NCBI GenBank assembly: GCA_023091665.1
Contig: JALJCQ010000009.1
Span: forward strand, 2,852,001 to 2,916,000
Origin: Pythium myriotylum
Lineage: Eukaryota; Oomycota; Peronosporomycetes; Pythiales; Pythiaceae
DNA: 64,000 bases
Reading direction: 5' to 3'
This document shows, piece by piece, positions 56,594-64,000 of this stretch (the stretch's first letter is position 1; each line of letters begins with the position of its first letter). The translations under genes were made by a program, and so were the position numbers. Below the pieces are notes generated by a model that worked only from the letters and a program-made list of their open reading frames with translations, made no database searches and was not told where the DNA came from.

Positions 56594-58286
56594 ATGGTGG
56601 CGGCCCAGACCCATGACCTCGTCGAGCGCGTCTCGTACGTCTCCTCAAGCGCCAAGAAAGCCGAAGACGGATACATCGACGCCAAAACCCCCGTCAACGA
56701 CATCGAGGGTGGCGCTCTCCGATCTGGCGGGCGTGCTGACCTCTGGAGCAAGGACTACATCGGCATCTTGGCACAGTACGTCGGCGTCGGCATGGTCTAC
56801 GGAACACTGCCCTCCACCGTCTACCCTGTGCTCAGCCAGTACCTCAACATGGAAGGCACCCAGATCCTGTCGGCCAGCGTGCTGCTCACGCTACCATGGT
56901 CCTTCAAGTTTGTCTACGGCATCCTCTCCGACTGCTTCCCCAATCTTCGGATTCCGTCGCCGTCCCTTCATGCTCATCGGCTGGTCGGTCTGCTTCGTCA
57001 TGCTGCTTATCATGGCTGTGTCCAAGGTCGGCAAGCCCTACTACCTCGACCGCTCGCTCATCAACAAGAAGCCGTCGCTCTACACGGAAGAGGACTGGAA
57101 AAAGATCAACCTGGACGCTCCGGACCAGGGCGGCAAGCTCATCATCATGATGATGCTCGCAGCCGTTGGCTACGTTGGCGCAGATGTCGCTGCTGATGGT
57201 GTCGTCGTCGAACTTGCGCAACGTGAGCCAGAAGCCGTGCGTGGTACCACGCAGACGACCATCTACCTCGTGCGCACGGTCTTCATGACGGTCTCCTCGT
57301 GCCTCGTCGGATTCCTCTTCAACGGAGAAGAGTACGGCGGTGACTTCGACTTCTCGCTCACCTTCCCGCAGCTCATGACCATCCTCGTCGTCGTGTTGAT
57401 CCCCGTCATCCCGTGCACGTGGTTCTTCATCAAAGAGGAAAAGCACCCTGGCGTCAACTTCAAGAACTACATCTCCGAGTTCTGGGAGCTGCTCCAGTCG
57501 CGCGCCATGTACCAGGTCATCTTCTACAACTTCTTCTCGGGAATCTTCGAGAAGTTCAGCATCACCGCGAGCACACCCATCGCCATGCGCTGGGCTGGTG
57601 TCACCCCCATCAACGACGCCATCGCCTCGGTTGCCGGTAACGTCATCTTCGGCGTCATGCTCTTCACCACCATGAAGCGTGGTCTCAACTGGGACTGGCG
57701 AGTCGTCCACGCGGTCGCGCTCGTCGCCGTGCTCGCCATCGACTCGGTCGCTGTCTTCCTCACCACCTGGGACGTTGTGCGCAGCCAGTGGTTCTGGCTC
57801 GGCCCACCCTTGCTCGAGCAGTTCCCGTCCTCCATCAGTTGGATCATCTCCACCTACATCGTCGTCGAGCTCGCGGGTGAGGGCAATGAAGGTGCTGTCT
57901 ACGGTCTCTTGACGACCGTCTCCAACCTCTCTTCGCCCTTTGCCAGCGTCATCACCAAGAACGTCGACGCCAACTTCAAGCTCACCAACGCTGACATTGC
58001 CGAAGACTCGCACGAGGTCCGCAAGGACGTCACCTACGCGGCCATCATGATGTACGCCATCAACCTCTGCGGCCTTCTCTTCCTTCCGCTGCTGCCGCGC
58101 CAGAAGAAAGAGACCCAGGAGCTCAAGGCCAAGGGCGGCAAGAACAAGATCCTGGGAATGCTCACGATCTTCTACCTCACCTTTGCGCTCTGCTGGTCGG
58201 TTATGGTCAACATCATGTCCATCTACCCGAGCACGAGCTGCCTCAAGCTTGTTGGTGGCAAGGGCTGCAAGAAGAAGAGCAGTTAG
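56594..58286 (+). pseudogene. Folate-biopterin transporter (FBT/BT1), right copy, same 1-nt frameshift
   Basis: ATG at 56594 and stop at 58286. It is identical in sequence to the left copy, including the extra A at 56942-56943 ('ttccccaatcttc') that breaks the frame after 'GILSDCFP'. Downstream the correct frame resumes with 'IFGFRRRPFMLIGWSVCF' and runs through the remaining membrane spans to 'GGKGCKKKSS'. The product, if the frame were restored at this point, would be the length of the neighbouring intact FBT. It lies 3.6 kb upstream of that paralogue in the same orientation, so local duplication of FBT genes preceded the inverted duplication. Confidence 0.85.
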
Positions 58287-58486
58287 GATCATCGCCATCA
58301 TTGTAAGGCTGGACATCAATATACCTTCCAGTCTTTCACGACAGCACACTTGGTTGGAGTGTAGAATGTAGTGGTCGTATATCTTCGCGGTCGGTTGAAC
58401 ACGATGCTCTCGTTCATTCACAGCAGAAAACGTCCAGTAAGCGAGGCCACGAGTCCACCTCCTCTACTCAGTTGAGAGCTGAGCTG

Positions 58487-60238
58487 TCACTTGGTGTGGC
58501 CGACTCGGTGGTGATTGCCCCACAAGCAGTTTTTCGATGGATGCAACACTTCTCGGAGGTGGCTCGACTGCTTCTGGGCGTGGAAAGCCGCCACAAGTGG
58601 CGCACAAAGGGCTTGCTTCGGAAGTAGCACCTTCTCCAGACTTCGGATCGTCAGTAGCGGAGTGATGTCTCGCACGCGCGTCTCGGTGACGTTGAGAATA
58701 CGGAGGTGCTGCAGTGATTGGAGCGGCGCGAGCACTTCGACGTCAGTTTTCTCGAGGTGCAGGATCTGAAGGTTCGGAGTGTTCTCAAGTCGTTGCAGAC
58801 TCGACGACACGGATCCACTCAGCTGCAACCGTCTTAATCGTGGCATCGGTCTATGAGGGAGCACGTCGGAAACTGTCGTGTCCGATACCGTGAGCGACTC
58901 AAGATCCTCGAACAAAGAGAGATCGCAAGCGTCGAACCGAGCACTCTGTCGTAGATCCAGAGTGTGAAGATGTGGGAATCGAGAATGGATTTCACGCAGA
59001 TCCACGTCGCCACTGACACTGAGAGAGCGTAGACCAGGTGCTTCTCCAACGGCTATCTCCAGCGAATCCCCACTCCACACATAGACCGTCAGTTCTCGCA
59101 GCTGTGTGAGTCGAGCGAGTCGACCGAGGTAATGATTCGATACGTCGAGAGTCTGAATCTGCGGCAGCTCGATCGTGCGCTGGTACTTGGCAGTTCCGAT
59201 GTCCAGCTCCATCCCGTCGGGATCGCCCCCGTGACAGTAGAGACGCCGGAGTCGTGGCAGTGCTGAGAGCGGGAACAAGTCAACACACTTTTCGACCGTG
59301 AGCGACACTTCTTCCAGCAATTGAAGCGATGCAAGCGGAGTCAAATCGCTTTCACGGATCGTCGAGAGTGTGAGGCTGCGAAGCTTCGTCAGAGCACCAA
59401 GCGGGTCTAGTTGTTCGAAGAGGACTGTTCTGGTGATCTCAAGGTGTTCGATGTGAACCATCGAGGCCCACAAGCTACTCCAAAGCATCGGAGTGTTTCG
59501 TCGCACGAGTCGGTATAGTTGAGGTCCCTGGCACGAAAATCTCGTGAGCCGATGCGCGTACGTCACGAACTCGTCTTGGATGTTGTCGCCGAGCTGTAGA
59601 TCTCGAATCGACAGCGCCTTCAGATTCGTGATGCTCGCCAGTTCTGCCAAGCTCCACCGCGTGTCGCCGTCGATAGCAACTTCCTCGAGGTTGGAGAGAC
59701 TGCGAAGTGGTTCGAACGAGTCCACGCTCGTTCGAGTGAGACTGAGGAACTGCAGGTGGCCGAGACTGCCAAGTGGGGAGAGGTCTCGCACGCCAGTCGA
59801 CGACAGATCGAGTCGACGCAAAGTCTTCCCTAGTTTAGCGAGTGGCGCGACGTCGACAAGTTCTCGTAGCCCCGACAGGTTGAGCTCGCGGAGGCTCGCA
59901 CACACGCTCACTACCACGTCGAGATCGATCGGCGCACATGTCCATCGGCTCGCGAGCTGGTACTTGGTCGGATCGATCACGAGGCTCTCCACACTCGAGA
60001 GCCACGCCGCCACTCGGCCGATGGTGGAAGAGTCAATGCAAGCTATGTGCGCGATTCTCAGGCTCTTGACGTGCAGGAGGCGATCGGCTGCCGCCTCGAG
60101 GATCGCGGCGCTCGCCGTCGCGTGTGGCGGCAGTGCGAGACGCGACGAACGCAGCCACTTCGCACTCAGTCGCGACGCGGCCGCGCCGAGACACGAGCAC
60201 CGCGCGCAGCAGAGGTCTTCCCACGTGAGACAGGCCGC
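58487..60238 (-). pseudogene. LRR gene copy truncated at the inverted-repeat breakpoint
   Basis: Copy of the 51162-52985 gene, from codon 25 to the stop. At 60238 the homology ends; just upstream in the LRR frame is a TAG, and there is no ATG near the new 5' end (the codon at 60013 is GTG). The nearest ATG in another frame, at about 60245, does not read into the LRR frame. One amino-acid change (Gly to Asp in 'RTSVDSFEPL') separates it from the intact copy. Expression as a full LRR protein is unlikely unless a shorter internal start is used. Confidence 0.85.
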
Positions 60239-61886
60239 GAGCCATCGCTACAGAGACTCCGCGGGCGCCACGACGGCCATCGGCGAGGGTCTCCGATAAC
60301 GCGCTACGTTCGACTTGGAGCGCGCCATAAACTACGCACAAACTCTGGAATTTGATACGGAATCAGACGGAGCCCAAGTACGCAAGTACTGTAACTCTGA
60401 TAATAGTTGAATTTCGGTTTTAACCGAAATTAGGTGTAAAACACTGTGAATCGAGTGGAGCCAGGACTGCACGTTTGCTGGTTCTCCATCACGGGCACAA
60501 AGAGGATGCGAGACGCCCACGACTGGCAGTCCAGGACCATCGATGTGCACAAGAGAAGAGCGTCGCACTGGACGCGTTACATATCAGTCAGCGTTCAACG
60601 TGGAAGGCCACCAACGATTCTCCTTCGCCCCAGGCTTTCGTCAACGCTGTATCAGCGAAAGCATCCCCCGCAGAATAGAATCCCGAACCGACGAAGTCAG
60701 TCATGCACATTGCCAATGTCCTGGAAGACTCGGCGCCTTTCACAATCTCGCAGTCGACATGGACTAACCGATTAGTTTAGGAGCCACTCTCTGTCAAGTT
60801 CGCCGATTGGAAGAGACTGACACATTTCCATCCAAACGGAAGGATGAGCGCTGATGACCAAAGTGGACATCGACAGTTCAGCGTTTGCGCAACTGCCTTC
60901 CCTTCCCGTGCCTTCAAAACAAAATGTGCCAAAGGTGTGGTGAGCACAAATGGCATTTCTATGTACAGAGCGACATACACCAGAACGCTGTCGACGAGCC
61001 CCTCCCTGAGTCCAGGACACTTGCTCCCCAGCTCATATCTGCCCATCTTCGGGCTCGTCCCAGTGCTTCAGCCGTCGAAATGCTGCAGTTGATGTTTGCT
61101 GTCGCATGGGCGATTTTGTGGTTGGTGACGTTTGATTCCTTTGAACGGCGTGTTGAGACCCAAAGAAATTAGCCGACTTCGGTCATCTGAAAGGCATCAA
61201 TTACTTCGCGCAATTACACTAATCTATCCAGTGCTTCCGCGTTAATCAAGCCAACGTATGGTTCTTTTCTTCTTCGCGGAGCCAGCTCTCTTGCTCGCAG
61301 CTTCATGCCATTCGGAGTAATCGAATCAGGGTCAGAGTGGACCGGCTGGGATGGGCAGGGTGATCATAGGTGGAGTTCACCAAAACCAGTGCCTAATTGA
61401 TTGATTGATTGATCTAGATTACCTTTCGTAGTTTGCTTTCCCCTCGGGTCCCTTCTCACTGAGCCCCAAAATCTGGGCACAAATCGACCAATCGCTGCCT
61501 TCAAATGTCCGCGAGATCCGTGAGGCTGAGCTGTGAACGAATGATACAGGCCATGGTCCCGTCCCACAATAGACCTGTCAAACGTGGACGACCAAAGCAG
61601 CGCCGCATCTATGTGGTGCAGTGTCGGTCTCTGATGGCCCGCCCATCTCAATTATCCACAATGGACTTCGAAGTCAGACTGAACCTCTATCCATTCTCTG
61701 TCGAGTCCCTTCGCCGTTGCCGGTCTCTTGCATGTGTACATGGCCACCTGTCAGGGATAGTTTTGGACAACAAGGGAACCTTGACCCGCGCACGCGGCCT
61801 CGGGGTTTTGCGCTCGCTTGCCTTCCTCTCATTCTCCAATCTGCGGTCCAGCGTCCAAGCCAAGCCTCAAGAGTCTAAGAGAAGCC
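60239..61886. other. 1.65-kb intergenic stretch upstream of intact FBT
   Basis: No gene recognised; short open frames lack features. It contains a short (attg)4 microsatellite at about 61397-61412. The last 250 bp share words with the upstream region of the right FBT copy ('gcccatctcaattatccacaatg' at about 61640 versus about 56140, and 'ccaatctgcgg'), so it is a duplicated promoter or 5' UTR. Confidence 0.5.
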
Positions 61887-63581
61887 ATGGTCGCTCCAGC
61901 CACCGGCGACCTCGTCGAGCGCGTCTCGTACGTGTCTTCCACTACCAAGAAGCTCGATGGCGACTACATTGAAGCCAAGACCCCGGTTGACGACCTCGAG
62001 GGAGGCGCCCTTCGTGCCGGTGGTCGCCCGAACTTGTGGAGCAAGGACTACATCGGCATCCTCATCCAGTACGTCGGTGTCGGCATGGTCTACGGTACCC
62101 TCCCGGCTACCGTTTACCCGGTGCTCCAGCAGTACCTGAACATGGAAGGCACCCAGATCTTGTCGGCTAGTGTGCTCCTCAACCTTCCGTGGTCGTTCAA
62201 GGTGCTCTACGGTATCCTCTCCGACTGTTTCCCGATCTTCGGCTACCGTCGTCGTCCGTTCATGATCATCGGCTGGTCAGTTTGTTTCCTCATGCTCTTG
62301 ATCATGGCCTGCTCAAAGATTGGTCAACCGTACTACCTGAAGCGTGAGCTCCACGACAAGAAGCCGTCGCTCTACACGGCCGAGGACTTGACCTACATTA
62401 ATGAAGCTGCCCGCGACAAGGGCGGTAAGCTCATTATCATGATGATGCTTGCTGCTGTCGGCTACGTCGGCGCTGATGTCGCTGCTGATGGTGTCGTCGT
62501 CGAACTCGCTCAGCGTGAGCCAGAGGCTGTTCGTGGCACCACCCAGACCACGATCTACGTTGTGCGTACGATCTTCATGATCATCTCGGTCTGCTTGACG
62601 GGTTTCCTCTTCAACGGTGAGGACTACGGCGGAGACTTCGACTTCTCGCTCTCGTTCCCTCAGGTCATGCTCATCCTCACGCTTTCGCTCGTCCCGGTCA
62701 TTCCGTGCACGTGGTTCTTCATCAAGGAGGAGAAGCACCCTGGCGTCAACTTCAAGAACTACATCTCCGAGTTCTGGGAGCTGCTTCAGTCTCGCGCCAT
62801 GTACCAGGTCATTGCGTACCGCTTCTTCTCGTCGGTGTTTGAGCGTATCTCGATGGTCGCCAGCTCGCCGATTGCCTCGTACTGGGCTGGCGTGACCCCG
62901 ATCAACGACACGATCGCCTCGGTGCTCAGCAACACTGTCTTCGGCATTGTGCTCTGGTCGACGATGAAGTGGGGTCTCCAGTGGGACTGGCGAATCATGC
63001 ATGCCGTCACGCTTGTGTGCACGCTGTGCATTGATATGATCGCCGTGTTCCTCACGACGTGGGACATTGTCCGTAGCCAGTGGTTCTGGCTCGGCCCGCC
63101 GATCATTGAGCAGCTCCCGAGTGGTGTTGGCTGGATTATCGCTACTTACGTCGTCGTCGAGCTTGCTGGTGAGGGTAACGAAGGTGCTGTGTACGGTCTG
63201 TTGACGACAGTGACCAACCTGTCGACGCCGTTCGCCAGTGTCATCACGAAGAACATTGATGCTAGCTTCAAGGTCACGTCGGCTGATATCGCTGAGGACT
63301 CGCACGAGGTCCGCATGGATGTCACGTACACGGCGATCATCATGTACTGCGCCAACTTCTGCGGTCTGCTCTGGCTGCCGCTGTTGCCTCGCCAGAAGAA
63401 GGAGACCCAGGAGCTCAAGGCCAAGGGCGGCAAGAACAAGTACATCGGCGCCTTCACGGTCTTCTACCTCACCTTCGCTCTCTGCTGGTCCGTCATGGTC
63501 AACATCATGTCGATCTACCCGAGCACCAAGTGCCTCAAGCTTGTTGGCGGCAAGGGCTGCAAGAAGAAGACGACCAAGTAA
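61887..63581 (+). CDS. Folate-biopterin transporter (FBT/BT1), intact, 564 aa
   Basis: ATG at 61887 ('MVAPATGDLVERVSYVSS'). MFS-type BT1 family carrier with about 12 hydrophobic spans. Family landmarks in order: 'LWSKDYIGILIQYVGVGMV', 'LPWSFKVLYGILSDCFPIFG', 'YRRRPFMIIGWSVCF', 'GYVGADVAADGVVVELAQRE', 'GTTQTTIYVVRTIFM', 'EKHPGVNFKNYISEFWELL', and 'ETQELKAKGGKNK' near the C-terminus. Uptake of folate, pterins or S-adenosylmethionine-like compounds is known for some members; the substrate here is not predictable. The frame is intact where the two inverted-repeat paralogues carry an extra base. The C-terminus is Lys-rich and cytosolic. Confidence 0.92.
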   Translation: MVAPATGDLVERVSYVSSTTKKLDGDYIEAKTPVDDLEGGALRAGGRPNLWSKDYIGILIQYVGVGMVYGTLPATVYPVLQQYLNMEGTQILSASVLLNLPWSFKVLYGILSDCFPIFGYRRRPFMIIGWSVCFLMLLIMACSKIGQPYYLKRELHDKKPSLYTAEDLTYINEAARDKGGKLIIMMMLAAVGYVGADVAADGVVVELAQREPEAVRGTTQTTIYVVRTIFMIISVCLTGFLFNGEDYGGDFDFSLSFPQVMLILTLSLVPVIPCTWFFIKEEKHPGVNFKNYISEFWELLQSRAMYQVIAYRFFSSVFERISMVASSPIASYWAGVTPINDTIASVLSNTVFGIVLWSTMKWGLQWDWRIMHAVTLVCTLCIDMIAVFLTTWDIVRSQWFWLGPPIIEQLPSGVGWIIATYVVVELAGEGNEGAVYGLLTTVTNLSTPFASVITKNIDASFKVTSADIAEDSHEVRMDVTYTAIIMYCANFCGLLWLPLLPRQKKETQELKAKGGKNKYIGAFTVFYLTFALCWSVMVNIMSIYPSTKCLKLVGGKGCKKKTTK

Positions 63582-64000
63582 GCGAGTTAGTCGGTATAGT
63601 GGTGTGTCGCGAGATTTGCGCTTCACGTCGGACCCGAGGCACAGGGTCAACTAAATGCACGTTCTGTGAGTCTTGTCATCCTCTTCTTCCCTCTTCCCAT
63701 TGGTCTCGAATCACGACAGACCTGGAAAGATGGCCAGTGTACTTTTGGGATGGGCCTGTCAGCGTCCTGTTTATGCACCATCGAGCAATCCAGACAAACG
63801 GGTACACGAGACCAGACCTTGATGTTCAAAGTCTCCCAATTCTCCTGGGAATCTGGTCACGGCACTCTCCCGATCACCACAGAACGATTGACCCACTCGC
63901 ACGACTCCTCTCGGCGATGGTGAGTTGGGAGCCCTTCAAATCCCTTTCTCATTGATACATACACGAAGGTGTATGTACAGACTTCGTTAGTTTGTATGCT
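63582..64000. other. Downstream gap to window end
   Basis: 419 bp after the FBT stop with no recognised gene. Confidence 0.4.

Larger units (their letters stand above)
56097..60238. repeat. Inverted repeat B, right arm (about 4.14 kb)
   Basis: Mirror of 51234-55399. The outer boundary is at 60238, inside the LRR gene copy; beyond it the sequence is unrelated to the left flank. The inner boundary is at about 56097. Confidence 0.93.

Noticed and set aside
62313..63650. 445-codon frame antisense to the intact FBT
   Set aside because: Shadow of the transporter gene; same type of composition as the other antisense frames.

Overview
The window looks like nuclear DNA of an oomycete, most likely Pythium/Globisporangium/Lagenidium-like. 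The reasons are an elicitin-like secreted protein, very compact gene spacing, mostly intron-less genes with rare 66-70 bp GT-AG introns, a full-size PDR-type ABC transporter, expanded folate-biopterin transporters (FBT/BT1), and large families of LRR and DUF4246-like proteins. No rRNA, tRNA, CRISPR array or complete transposon was recognised. The species call is inference.

Layout. 1-5.6 kb: three members of one LRR-like family. The first is frameshifted at the window edge, the second is intact, and the third is broken by two in-frame stops. 6.1-13.8 kb: an Mpo1/DUF962-like gene (one intron), a PDR ABC transporter with one frameshift, and translation factor eIF3b. 13.9-28.1 kb: a cluster of DUF4246 (2OG-Fe(II)-oxygenase-like) genes, with one nonsense pseudogene, three intact genes and one fragmented relic, plus a GPI-type elicitin-like gene. 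The last intact DUF4246 gene sits inside a 1.1-kb-arm inverted repeat, and each arm carries an identical gene for a secreted two-repeat protein. 29.5-40.7 kb: a membrane-anchored tyrosinase, an FHA-CHAT protease-STAND ATPase fusion, a small C2 protein, an F-box-like/LRR protein and a domesticated reverse-transcriptase (rvt) gene.

40.8-46.3 kb is an arsenic-linked cluster. It holds a canonical arsenite methyltransferase (AS3MT), a Cdc25/Acr2-type arsenate-reductase-like protein, and two AS3MT paralogues fused to transposon-type DNA-binding domains (CENP-B/Tc5 HTH in one, BED zinc finger in the other). Both fusions keep the SAM site but have lost arsenic-binding cysteines. 46.7-53.0 kb: three LRR genes. 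51.2-60.2 kb: a very large, nearly perfect inverted repeat (arms about 4.15 kb, spacer about 0.7 kb). Each arm carries an FBT transporter gene with the same 1-nt frameshift and an LRR gene; the right LRR copy has lost its 5' end at the breakpoint. 61.9-63.6 kb: an intact FBT paralogue.

The strongest candidates for undescribed biology are the FHA-CHAT-STAND protein, which has the architecture of a signal-gated protease, and the DNA-binding AS3MT-like fusions beside real arsenic genes, which could be metabolite-sensing regulators. Several genes here carry single lesions. Some (the indels next to homopolymers) may be assembly errors; the nonsense codons look like real birth-and-death of family members.
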